From: Bacillus sp. DTU_2020_1000418_1_SI_GHA_SEK_038
Lineage (GTDB): Bacteria; Bacillota; Bacilli; Bacillales; Cytobacillaceae
Direction of reading: 5' to 3'
DNA length: 64,000 bases
NCBI RefSeq assembly: GCF_032341175.1
Contig: NZ_CP135435.1
Location: 3,534,001 to 3,598,000, forward strand
Position 1 is the stretch's first letter; every line of letters starts with the position of its first letter. Made by a program: the position numbers and the translations under genes. The notes beneath the pieces were generated by a model. The model had not been told where the DNA came from. It searched no databases and saw only the letters and a program-made list of their open reading frames with translations. Shown here piece after piece: positions 35,050-43,494 of the stretch.

Positions 35050-36723
35050 TTATTCTTCTAGCCACCATTTATGAATATCGTAGTAGCTATTAGCCACTGA
35101 GAACTCTGGTCCATGTAATTTAGGTGAATGACCTATATAGCCCATCGGATTATAGAGGAACGTATATGGCTGTTCTTCAGTAATAATTTTTTCTGCCTCC
35201 GATATAACAGCTTTTCTTTCATCAATATCAGAAACCTTCGTATTCATATCAAGCAATTCATCGACTTTTGGATTTGAGAATGCAAAATAGTTTAACCCTT
35301 GTTCGATTTCTTTAGAATGCCAGAAGTAAGTTGGATCTGGGTCACTTCCTATTGACCAGCCGGCGACAATAGCATCAAATTTCCAATTTGGCGGCTGTGT
35401 TGCTTCTAAATAAGCACTCCACTCCAATAATTCAATCTTCACTTCAATTCCTACTTCTGCAAGCTGCTGCTGAACTACTGTAGCAATTTGCTGATAAGTT
35501 TCACTTGAACTTGTCGTAGTTAATGTAAAACTAAATTTCTTTCCATCCTTTTCAAGAATTCCATCTGCCCCTTTTTTCCATCCAGCTTCGTCAAGCATCT
35601 GACTTGATTGACTTGGATCGAATTCAAACTTTGGAACATCTTCAGTGAAAGCCCAGTTTGCCGGACTTCCAGGGCCATGCGTTACTTGACCTGCTCCATC
35701 TAAAACCGCTGCTACAATGGATTCGCGATCAATGGCATGAGTTAATGCTTGACGAACTGATTTATCTTGAAATAAAGGATTTCGCAAATTATAACCAATA
35801 TAGTCCCAAGCGTTTGAAACGCCAGACTTTAATTCTAATTTCCCTTCATCAGCCATTTTCTGTGCAATAGGCACATTAGAAGGTGTAATGCCAGTGTATG
35901 TGATATCGCCAGCTTGTAATTGAGCAATGATCGCATTAGCATCAGGAACAATTTTATAAATGATAGAATCTAAGTATGGTCTTCCTTCGTAATAATCATC
36001 AAAAGCGTCTACCTTTACATACTGTCCATCTTTCCACTCTGAAAATTTAAATGGCCCAGAGCCGATTGGATTTTTCGTATTGAACTCATGTTTTCCGAGT
36101 TCTGCCACTGGAACATCTTCTAAAAGATGTTTAGGCAGTACTCCCATTGTTGCCGTAATCGTTATAAATGGGGCATACGGCTCAGTTAGAACAAACTCAA
36201 CAGTATAGTCATCTACCTTGTTAATTTCTTTGATTACTTTAAAAGGCAATCCATATGGACCTGTATAATCTTCATTTAACGGAAGACTATAGGAAAAAAT
36301 AACATCATCAGCTGTTAAATCATGACCATCATGAAACTTCATTCCTTGTCTTATTTTAAAAGTCCATTTTAGTCCATCGTCTGTTACATCCCAGCTTTCT
36401 GCTACATCGCCCTCAGGTTTGAATTCACGATTAATCGTTACGAGTCCGCTAAAGATTAAATTTTCGATCACTCTGCTTGCGCCGTCTGTTGAATAGTACG
36501 CATTGAATAGTGTTGGAGATCCAGTAGTACCTAAGACAAGACTTCCACCTTGACGCGGCTCGTTACTTGCCTTTTCCTCTTGTTTTTGGTCTTGATTCTG
36601 TCCTGCATTGTTATTACTTTCAGTCGTATTAGTACTCTGGGTTGAGCTATTCGAACAGGCTGCTAACATTCCTAAAATGAGTGAAAATGCAAATAAAACC
36701 GATAATAATTTTCGCTTTTTCAA
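35050..36723 (-). CDS. Peptide-binding lipoprotein (second opp system)
   Basis: A 557-aa SBP_bac_5 protein. Lipoprotein signal LSVLFAFSLILGMLAACSNSS with lipobox LAAC, then a Ser/Asn/Gln-rich linker and QGGSLVLGTTGSPTLFNAYYSTDGA. GMKFHDGHDLTADDVIFSY and AGWSIGSDPDPTYFWHS are typical of the DppA/AppA-like branch, distinct from the other two binding proteins. It is likely to bind peptides of a different length or composition. It sits in the middle of a D-F-A-B-C order operon. Confidence 0.92.
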   Translation of the reverse strand: MKKRKLLSVLFAFSLILGMLAACSNSSTQSTNTTESNNNAGQNQDQKQEEKASNEPRQGGSLVLGTTGSPTLFNAYYSTDGASRVIENLIFSGLVTINREFKPEGDVAESWDVTDDGLKWTFKIRQGMKFHDGHDLTADDVIFSYSLPLNEDYTGPYGLPFKVIKEINKVDDYTVEFVLTEPYAPFITITATMGVLPKHLLEDVPVAELGKHEFNTKNPIGSGPFKFSEWKDGQYVKVDAFDDYYEGRPYLDSIIYKIVPDANAIIAQLQAGDITYTGITPSNVPIAQKMADEGKLELKSGVSNAWDYIGYNLRNPLFQDKSVRQALTHAIDRESIVAAVLDGAGQVTHGPGSPANWAFTEDVPKFEFDPSQSSQMLDEAGWKKGADGILEKDGKKFSFTLTTTSSSETYQQIATVVQQQLAEVGIEVKIELLEWSAYLEATQPPNWKFDAIVAGWSIGSDPDPTYFWHSKEIEQGLNYFAFSNPKVDELLDMNTKVSDIDERKAVISEAEKIITEEQPYTFLYNPMGYIGHSPKLHGPEFSVANSYYDIHKWWLEE

Positions 36724-36737
36724 ATGAATTCCTCCAA

Positions 36738-37772
36738 TTATTGTTCTTTAAAAAGATGGCATGATACAAAATGGTTAGGGCTTACTTCTTCTAAACTTGG
36801 CATCACCTCCATACAATGCGGCATAGCAGCAGGACATCTCGTATGGAACACACAGCCGCTTGGAGGTGAAGATGGACTTGGCAAGTCTCCTTTCAGAAGG
36901 ACTCTCTCCCGCTTTTGTTCATCTTCTCCTAAATCCATTTCTGGAACAGCTGAAAGCAAAGCCTGAGAATATGGGTGGAGTGGGTTATCAAACAGATCAT
37001 CCCGATTTGCCAATTCCATAATCTTACCTAAATACATAACAGCCACTCGATCAGAAATATGTCGCACTACACTTAAATCATGGGAAATAAAAATATAAGT
37101 AAGCTGTAATTCGTCTTGTAAATCTTTTAGCAGATTGATAATTTGTGCTTGAATAGACACATCAAGAGCTGATACAGCCTCATCGGCAATAATAACATCT
37201 GGATTTAAAGCAATCGCTCTGGCAATTCCAATTCTTTGCCTTTGTCCCCCTGAAAATTCATGCGGATATCTATTAATGGCAGAGGCATCCAGACCGACTA
37301 TTTCTAGCAATTCTATTATTCTTTTTTCATAGTCTTCTTTTTTGTCATATAACTTATGTGTCACTAATGGATCCAATAGAGTTTTTCTAACTGTTCTCCT
37401 AGGGTTTAAAGAAGCATAAGGATCTTGAAAAATCATTTGAATTTGTCTGCGAAAGTCTCTTTTTAATTGCCTTTCGGATAGGGTCGAAATATCCTTACCT
37501 TTAAATTCAATCGATCCTTCAGTTGGGTCATATAAACGAATGAGCGTCCGCCCCATCGTTGACTTCCCGCATCCAGACTCACCCACTATTCCTAAAGTTT
37601 CACCTTTTCTAACCTCTACACTAATATCATCAACCGCTTTTACATGGCCTACTGTTTTTTGAATAATTCCCGCTTTTATGGGGAAGTACTTCTTAAGATT
37701 TTTGATTTTTAAGATAATTTCTTGATCCTGATATTCTACTATTTTTTCCTCTTGTTCCTTAGCAAGTGTCAT
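36738..37772 (-). CDS. Peptide ABC transporter ATPase (OppF/DppF-like)
   Basis: A 344-aa ATPase: Walker A GESGCGKST, signature SGGQRQRIGIARAIA, Walker B VIIADEAVSALDVS and the oligopeptide C-terminal domain with the CVFHTRCPAAMPHCMEV cysteine cluster. Walker B reads DEA rather than the usual DEP, a small deviation. It lies 11 bp after the OppD-like gene. Confidence 0.93.
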   Translation of the reverse strand: MTLAKEQEEKIVEYQDQEIILKIKNLKKYFPIKAGIIQKTVGHVKAVDDISVEVRKGETLGIVGESGCGKSTMGRTLIRLYDPTEGSIEFKGKDISTLSERQLKRDFRRQIQMIFQDPYASLNPRRTVRKTLLDPLVTHKLYDKKEDYEKRIIELLEIVGLDASAINRYPHEFSGGQRQRIGIARAIALNPDVIIADEAVSALDVSIQAQIINLLKDLQDELQLTYIFISHDLSVVRHISDRVAVMYLGKIMELANRDDLFDNPLHPYSQALLSAVPEMDLGEDEQKRERVLLKGDLPSPSSPPSGCVFHTRCPAAMPHCMEVMPSLEEVSPNHFVSCHLFKEQ

Positions 37773-37783
37773 ACTTTTACCTC

Positions 37784-38746
37784 CTATTCATACAAGAAAC
37801 ATCTAGCAGTATGTGAATCTTCTACTTGTGTCAGAGTTGGCTTTTCTACGAAGCATCTAGAAAATGCCTTCGGGCAACGTGGAGCAAATTTACACCCAGA
37901 TTGCATTTTTTGTGAGGAGGAAACACTGCCTGGTATCGAAAATAATCGGTTAATTTCGCCCCGAATTGATGGAACTGAGTTGATAAGACCTTCTGTATAT
38001 GGATGAAGCGGTTTTCGAAAAATATCCCTAACCTTCGCTTCTTCGACAACTTGTCCTGCATACATAACAATGACACGATCAGTTAGTTCTGAAACTACCC
38101 CAAGATCATGAGTAATAAGGAGGATTGATGTATTGAACTTTTCCCTAATACTTCTCATCAAGTCCAGGATTTGAGCTTGAATGGTTACGTCTAGTGCTGT
38201 CGTTGGTTCATCTGCAATTAACAGCTTAGGATTACAAGACATGGCAATAGCAATCACCACCCTTTGTCTCATACCTCCCGATAGACGATGAGGGTATTCT
38301 TTTAAAATCTCTTCAACCCTCGAAAAACCAACAAGCTCCAACATTTCCCCTGCCTTAATTTTTGCCTGTTGCCGGTTTAATTTTTGATGGTATTGAATTA
38401 CCTCAATTATTTGCTCGCCAATCGTAAGAACTGGGTTTAGAGAGGTCATAGGTTCCTGAAATATCATCGAAATGTCTTTCCCGCGAATCCCGCACATTTC
38501 AGCCTCAGATAACTGAACAAGATTTTTTCCTTCAAAAATAATTTCTCCGTCTGAAATTTCTCCTGGAGGCGGGAGCAGTCTCATGATTGAAAAGGAAGTC
38601 ATACTTTTTCCACATCCGGATTCTCCTACGAGTGCAACACTTTCTCCAGCTTTAATATGAAAATCTACCCCGTCCACTGCAAATGTCGCTTTTTTCTTAG
38701 AAGGAAAGGATGTTTTTAAATTTTTAATTGTTAGTAAATCTCCCAA
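37784..38746 (-). CDS. Peptide ABC transporter ATPase (OppD/DppD-like)
   Basis: About 320 aa. Walker A GESGCGKSM, signature SGGMRQRVVIAIAMS, Walker B LIADEPTTALDVT and C-terminal cysteine motif CKFAPRCPKAFSRC. The open frame begins at ATG 38782, but that codon falls on the -12 part of the sigma-54 promoter. TTG 38746, five bases after AAAGGAGGTG, is therefore the start. First gene of the second opp operon. Confidence 0.92.
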   Translation of the reverse strand: MGDLLTIKNLKTSFPSKKKATFAVDGVDFHIKAGESVALVGESGCGKSMTSFSIMRLLPPPGEISDGEIIFEGKNLVQLSEAEMCGIRGKDISMIFQEPMTSLNPVLTIGEQIIEVIQYHQKLNRQQAKIKAGEMLELVGFSRVEEILKEYPHRLSGGMRQRVVIAIAMSCNPKLLIADEPTTALDVTIQAQILDLMRSIREKFNTSILLITHDLGVVSELTDRVIVMYAGQVVEEAKVRDIFRKPLHPYTEGLINSVPSIRGEINRLFSIPGSVSSSQKMQSGCKFAPRCPKAFSRCFVEKPTLTQVEDSHTARCFLYE

Positions 38747-38780
38747 AAGAACACCTCCTTTGTTTGTCCATTTGAACCTC

Positions 38781-38797
38781 ATGCAAGAGTTATGCCA
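38781..38797 (-). promoter_or_regulatory. Sigma-54 promoter of the second opp operon
   Basis: Minus strand TGGCATAACTCTTGCAT with correct GG/GC spacing, 35 bp before TTG 38746. Confidence 0.85.
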
Positions 38798-38904
38798 ATT
38801 TGGGGAATTATCTGAAATCCATAGTAAAATGTTGCAAAAAAATGATAAAGATATGCTCTGACGTGATTATCTCCATCTTATTTACAATACTTGCAGTGAA
38901 ATTT

Positions 38905-38953
38905 TGTAAAATTATTTATACACTTGTTTCAAAATTGTAAAAAAATTTAGAAA
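38905..38953. promoter_or_regulatory. Candidate activator sites, second opp operon / prolyl oligopeptidase
   Basis: TGTAAAATTATTTATACA (38905-38922) matches the motif; TGTAAAAAAATTTAGAAA (38936-38953) matches one half. They lie 108-156 bp upstream of the opp -24 element. The 38954-39266 stretch shows no convincing gene. Confidence 0.5.
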
Positions 38954-39266
38954 AACTTCATAAATCTGTAGATAATAATTTATATAGTGGTCATAATGAA
39001 TATCCACTTGATTGTATAAAGTTCCAAAAGATGTATCGCTTAATATTGAACCTGTACAGATACAATTTTCTGTAAAAGGACATGCTGCAGGGCTTTGTAA
39101 GGCAGATTAACTTATCATGTTTGGTACACCATGTAAATGGTGGATATACATAAATTTGTGCATATCCTATACGGCATTTTTTAAATGACAACAAGAAAAA
39201 AAATGACTAAAACTTGCACACAATTATTACAAAAACATACATTTTTCGCCATAAAATTAAAAAATA

Positions 39267-39284
39267 TGTAAAAAAAGTTAAACA
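39267..39284 (+). promoter_or_regulatory. Weak activator-motif match near the oligopeptidase promoter
   Basis: TGTAAAAAAAGTTAAACA, 18 bases before the -24 element. It is very close for an enhancer site, so it may be chance in AT-rich DNA. Confidence 0.25.
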
Positions 39285-39301
39285 GAATCATTATCACTAT
39301 T

Positions 39302-39318
39302 TGGCATGTAAATTGCAT
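39302..39318 (+). promoter_or_regulatory. Sigma-54 promoter of the prolyl oligopeptidase gene
   Basis: TGGCATGTAAATTGCAT, GG and GC 12 bp apart, 36 bp before ATG 39355. It is divergent from the second opp operon promoter. Confidence 0.85.
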
Positions 39319-39354
39319 TATTTGTAAGTTGATATGAAAAAGGAGGATTCACGT

Positions 39355-41397
39355 ATGACATCGATAAAAACCGAAATAGAAGAAAATTTTCACGGTACTA
39401 TTGTGAAGGACCCTTTCCGCTGGTTAGAGAATTCTGATCTGGAAGAAACGAAGGAATGGGATACAGAACAAATGGCCGCCACGGTGCAGTATATGGAGGA
39501 AATCCCAGAAAGGAGTAAAATTTATAATAGATTGAAGGATCTATGGAATTATCCGAAATATTTTGTTCCAAAAAAGCATGGAGATTTCTATTATTATTTA
39601 AAAAATATCGGTTCGAATAACCAGCCTACTCTTTACCGTGCGAAAGATTTAAAGGCAGTTGAAGAAACAGAGGAAGTCATTCTTAATGTTAATTCTTTAG
39701 CTGATGATGGGACAATCGCCATTACGAATCTTTCATTTCATTCAGATGGAAAGCTGCTCGCTTATGCTCTTTCTGAGAAGGGGAGCGATTGGCAGGAATT
39801 TAAAATATTAAATTTAGAAACTATAGAGCATTATCCCGAAAAGATTTTATGGTGCAAGTTTTCTAGTATTGCTTGGTCGGAGGACGGGAAAGGTTTCTTT
39901 TATAACCGTTACCCAGAAGCACAAAATGAATTAAATGACGAAAATCATTTTAATAAAGTGTATTGGCATACATTAAATACGGAGCAAACAGCAGATGAGG
40001 TTGTATTTGAATACCCAGAAGATGAGCAGATGGTGTTTTATCCAACGATCACAAGTGACAACTCTTATCTAATTCTTTATGCGGGCAGAGGCACCGAACA
40101 TTTAAGCAGATATCTTTATAAAGATTTAACCGTGCCAAACAGCGAGTTTAAGTGGCTATTACAAAATGGAGATGCCCTCTATTCCTTCATTGGCATTGAA
40201 GATAAGCAATTTTATTTTTTCACAGATAAAGAAGCGCCAAACGGTAAAATCATTAGTTTTTCAATAGATGCTCTAGAGAGTGAGAATTGGACCGTAGTTA
40301 TTCCCGAGACCGAGGAGTCCATTTCTACTATTAAAATGATCGGAGGGCATTTAGTCGTTTCTTACATTCGCCATGCTTCCTATGTATTAAAGCTTTTCAC
40401 TCTGTCAGGTGAGTTTGTTAAGGAAATACCACTTCCAGAATTAGGAACAATCGTGGAGATTGGTGGAAAAAAAGAAGGGAATGAGCTTTATTTTAGCTAC
40501 ACATCTTATCTATCACCAACTTCGATTTATAAATATAGCTTTGAAACTGATCAAGTTGAGACTATATTTTCACCTTCTCTTCAACTCGATCTTTCCGATT
40601 ACAAAACGGAACAGGTCTTCTATGAATCTAAAGACGGTACAAAAGTGCCGATGTTTTTAACTTATAAAAAGGGTATGAAACGTGATGGGCAAAATCCAGT
40701 TCTGCTTTACGGTTATGGCGGATATCATATCTCCTTAACCCCTTCATTCTCTGCTTCCAATTTATTATGGCTTGAGAATGGAGGCATTTACGCTGTTGCA
40801 AACATTCGCGGCGGGGGTGAATATGGGCTTGCCTGGCATGAAGCTGGCATGAAGGAAAAAAAGCAAAATGTATTTGATGACTTCATTGCTGCGGGGGAAT
40901 ACCTTATCTCTGAAGGTTATACGACCTCAGCAAAATTAGCCATCATGGGCGGCAGCAACGGGGGACTTCTTGTCGCTGCTTGCATGATTCAGCGCCCGGA
41001 ACTTTTTGGTGCGATTATTTGTAATGTGCCTGTTTTAGATATGCTTAGATTCCAAAAGTTTACAGTGGGCAGATTTTGGGTTACGGAATTTGGAGATCCA
41101 GAAGGAACGAAAGAAGAATTTGAAGTTCTATATGCATACTCACCATTGCATAATATCCAGGAAGGGCTTCAGTACCCGCCAATTTTAATTACAACAGCTG
41201 ATTCTGATGACCGCGTTGTTCCCGCACATGCACGGAAATTTGCTGCGGCGCTTCAAGATGCCAATCCACAATCATCTAACCCAATATTATTGAGAATTGA
41301 AAAAGGGGCAGGACATGGATTAGGTAAACCGGTTGGAAAAATTATTGGAGAACATGCTGATATATATGCTTTTCTTTTTAAACACTTATATGTATAA
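39355..41397 (+). CDS. Prolyl oligopeptidase (S9A family)
   Basis: A 680-aa serine peptidase with no signal peptide, so cytosolic. A beta-propeller N-terminal part (about 1-400) is followed by an alpha/beta-hydrolase domain. The nucleophile is in GGSNGGLLVAA, the Asp in TTADSDDRVVPAHARKF and the His in EKGAGHGLGKP; NIRGGGEYGLAWHEAG is an S9A hallmark. It cuts after internal proline in short peptides, complementing the three M24 exopeptidases. ATG 39355 with AAGGAGG is preferred over ATG 39334. Confidence 0.92.
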   Translation: MTSIKTEIEENFHGTIVKDPFRWLENSDLEETKEWDTEQMAATVQYMEEIPERSKIYNRLKDLWNYPKYFVPKKHGDFYYYLKNIGSNNQPTLYRAKDLKAVEETEEVILNVNSLADDGTIAITNLSFHSDGKLLAYALSEKGSDWQEFKILNLETIEHYPEKILWCKFSSIAWSEDGKGFFYNRYPEAQNELNDENHFNKVYWHTLNTEQTADEVVFEYPEDEQMVFYPTITSDNSYLILYAGRGTEHLSRYLYKDLTVPNSEFKWLLQNGDALYSFIGIEDKQFYFFTDKEAPNGKIISFSIDALESENWTVVIPETEESISTIKMIGGHLVVSYIRHASYVLKLFTLSGEFVKEIPLPELGTIVEIGGKKEGNELYFSYTSYLSPTSIYKYSFETDQVETIFSPSLQLDLSDYKTEQVFYESKDGTKVPMFLTYKKGMKRDGQNPVLLYGYGGYHISLTPSFSASNLLWLENGGIYAVANIRGGGEYGLAWHEAGMKEKKQNVFDDFIAAGEYLISEGYTTSAKLAIMGGSNGGLLVAACMIQRPELFGAIICNVPVLDMLRFQKFTVGRFWVTEFGDPEGTKEEFEVLYAYSPLHNIQEGLQYPPILITTADSDDRVVPAHARKFAAALQDANPQSSNPILLRIEKGAGHGLGKPVGKIIGEHADIYAFLFKHLYV

Positions 41398-41402
41398 GAG
41401 TA

Positions 41403-41433
41403 AAATCGGGGCTGGAATAATCCGCCCCGATTT
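41403..41433 (+). terminator. Terminator of the prolyl oligopeptidase gene
   Basis: Perfect 10-bp stem AAATCGGGGC/GCCCCGATTT, then ATTTTGTTCT, 6 bp past the stop. Confidence 0.88.
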
Positions 41434-41489
41434 ATTTTGTTCTATGAATTTTTTAGGTTTATCTTTTCATCTTTTATCATTCATTAAAT

Positions 41490-42818
41490 TTAATTATTAA
41501 CTGCTTCATTTGTATTTTCGTTAATAACATCATCAACCTTAGTAAACTGATCCGGCTTGACCCTTGCTTTTAATTTCATAACTGAAAGATAGACAATTCC
41601 TGAAATAACTAGAGATTGAACAGCAGGTATTCCAAGTGGAAATTCATATTGGGTTAGATAGCCTACTAAAGCACCTATTAATAGTGCAAGGGTTGCTACC
41701 CAATTCCAGCCGCTTTTGTCAACCCATTGTTTGTTTCGGATAAAGAAGAAATCAGCAAACATCACTCCTGCAATGGCAGGGTATATGACCCCTAATAAGA
41801 TTAGGAAATCCATAAAGAAGTTTAAAATTCCCGCTAAGGCTAATATGATTCCTGCGATTGATCCACCAATAGTTAACCAGGCACGTCCTTTCCCGGAATC
41901 AATATTAAACATATTGGCTGCTGCAAGGCCTGTTGAATAGCTGGCTACGATTTGACTTGTCCAGAGTGCAAGCCATAATATTAAAAATCCCCAGAACGGA
42001 AAACCTAAATCTTGCATAACTGCAACGATATCAGCACTTCCGACCCCAACAGACATGATTGCACCTGTAAGGAAAAAAACAAATCCAATTACGATAATTC
42101 CAAGTGGGATTAATGCTTGATCTTTAATTTTTGGCTTCGAATATCTAGTATAATCAGATGCAATTAACCATTGGGCAACATTTGCTCCTAATATAAGGCT
42201 GACTCCCCCCAAAAAGGTCATAGAAGGTTCAGGATTCCATGATGCGATTTTTTCCCAGCCAGCGCCTTTTAATGAGTAGAATACACCTGCAAAAATTAAT
42301 AGCAATCCTGCTGGTACTGCTAAATAATCTGTCCACTTCATGGAATTATAGCCAATAATGGCTGGCAATGAAAAAAGAATGCCTGCAACTGCAGTTAATA
42401 ATGCCCAAAGCATCCACTGTTCTTTGTAATCAACACCGAGAACGGCTGAAATCGCGTTTCCAGCAACTGCTGTATTCACAGCAAACCAGCCAATATTTAA
42501 GATTACTAGAGCTAAGCCGATTAAGAATCTTGCCTGTAAAGAACCAAAGCTCGTTCTTGAAATAACAGCAGAAGGCAGACCTGTCTTAGCTCCAAGATAT
42601 CCTTGGAGTGCGTTCCCGATCCACTGAATTACCACAAGTCCTATTATCAGAATTAATAGTACCTTTGACAAACCAAAGCTTCCCGCAAGTGCCGCTCCTA
42701 TCATGATGACTGGAACTGAAAATTCCAATCCCCCAAAAATGGTTGCCGGCACAATCCAGTGCTGCCTTTCTCCTTCCGGAACTTTTGCCAAGGCCTTATC
42801 ATCATTCATTGATGCCAT
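41490..42818 (-). CDS. NCS1 family nucleobase/hydantoin permease
   Basis: Cytosine/purine/hydantoin-type permease of about 442 aa with 12 likely membrane segments. QHWIVPATIFGGLEFSVPVIMIGAALAG opens the transport core in CodB style. It is last in the unit HyuA, HyuB, DUF3830, permease, so it probably imports the hydantoin, oxoproline-like or related ring compound that HyuA/HyuB open. ATG 42818 with AGGAGGG is preferred over 42836, which overlaps the ribosome site. Confidence 0.88.
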   Translation of the reverse strand: MASMNDDKALAKVPEGERQHWIVPATIFGGLEFSVPVIMIGAALAGSFGLSKVLLILIIGLVVIQWIGNALQGYLGAKTGLPSAVISRTSFGSLQARFLIGLALVILNIGWFAVNTAVAGNAISAVLGVDYKEQWMLWALLTAVAGILFSLPAIIGYNSMKWTDYLAVPAGLLLIFAGVFYSLKGAGWEKIASWNPEPSMTFLGGVSLILGANVAQWLIASDYTRYSKPKIKDQALIPLGIIVIGFVFFLTGAIMSVGVGSADIVAVMQDLGFPFWGFLILWLALWTSQIVASYSTGLAAANMFNIDSGKGRAWLTIGGSIAGIILALAGILNFFMDFLILLGVIYPAIAGVMFADFFFIRNKQWVDKSGWNWVATLALLIGALVGYLTQYEFPLGIPAVQSLVISGIVYLSVMKLKARVKPDQFTKVDDVINENTNEAVNN

Positions 42819-42906
42819 ATACCTTTCCCTCCTCATTATTCAAAAAATAGATTATTATTTTTTACTAGGTGAATGACCTAGGAGTAACCCTTCTTCCTTT
42901 CGTGTG

Positions 42907-43353
42907 CTATCTCTCACACCTCTCTATAAAAATTTTCTCTTTTCCCTCAAGCCAGATTCTTTCACCGATCTTTAAAAGTTTCTCAAAATCACTATAATCC
43001 ACTTGAGCGAAAACATTTACTGGCTCATGCCCTTTGTGACTTCTTGCCATTTCCGCTCCATAATAGATCGCTAGTACTTGAGGTAAAGTGCTCTCCTCTT
43101 CCCAGTTCCAATCTCTCCAATAGCAAACTTCTCCAATACTTGTATAAATGGTTTGATTTTCTCTAGGGGGCAAATCTGTTTCTTTATAAGCAAAGTTGAA
43201 TTCCCGCCCTGACCACCGGGATTGTGTAGCAACACTTTCAAAAGGTAATGAATTCCATACTTTTTCACATGTTAATGGAGCTTTTTCCTCGAGCAATGTT
43301 GCGTAAACCTCTCCTCCACCTTCAAAGCTGAATTTAATTCTTTTCAAAATCAA
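42907..43353 (-). CDS. DUF3830 family protein
   Basis: A 148-aa soluble protein that resembles the DUF3830 (cyclophilin-like fold) group: FSFEGGGEVYATLLEEKAPLTCEKVWNSLP and SIGEVCYWRDWN. The start is TTG 43353 after AGAGGATG. Such proteins are often found beside hydantoinase or ureide genes, and no activity is established. Its place between HyuB and the permease suggests a role with the same substrate. Confidence 0.7.
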   Translation of the reverse strand: MILKRIKFSFEGGGEVYATLLEEKAPLTCEKVWNSLPFESVATQSRWSGREFNFAYKETDLPPRENQTIYTSIGEVCYWRDWNWEEESTLPQVLAIYYGAEMARSHKGHEPVNVFAQVDYSDFEKLLKIGERIWLEGKEKIFIERCER

Positions 43354-43494
43354 TGCACATCCTCTAAAGTGTGAAATCTTCTAAATTATCAGTCTAATAT
43401 TATTAAAAAAGGAGGAAGGTATTCCTCTAATCATTTTTTAAGAATATCCTTCCACATTGCTGTAATATTAGGGTTTTAACAGTACGTAATATTC

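Noticed and set aside
38991..39194. 67-codon minus-strand frame in the gap before the prolyl oligopeptidase
   Set aside because: No recognisable family, no ribosome site, unusual residue mix; a plus-strand frame over the same bases is equally (un)convincing. Treated as non-coding.
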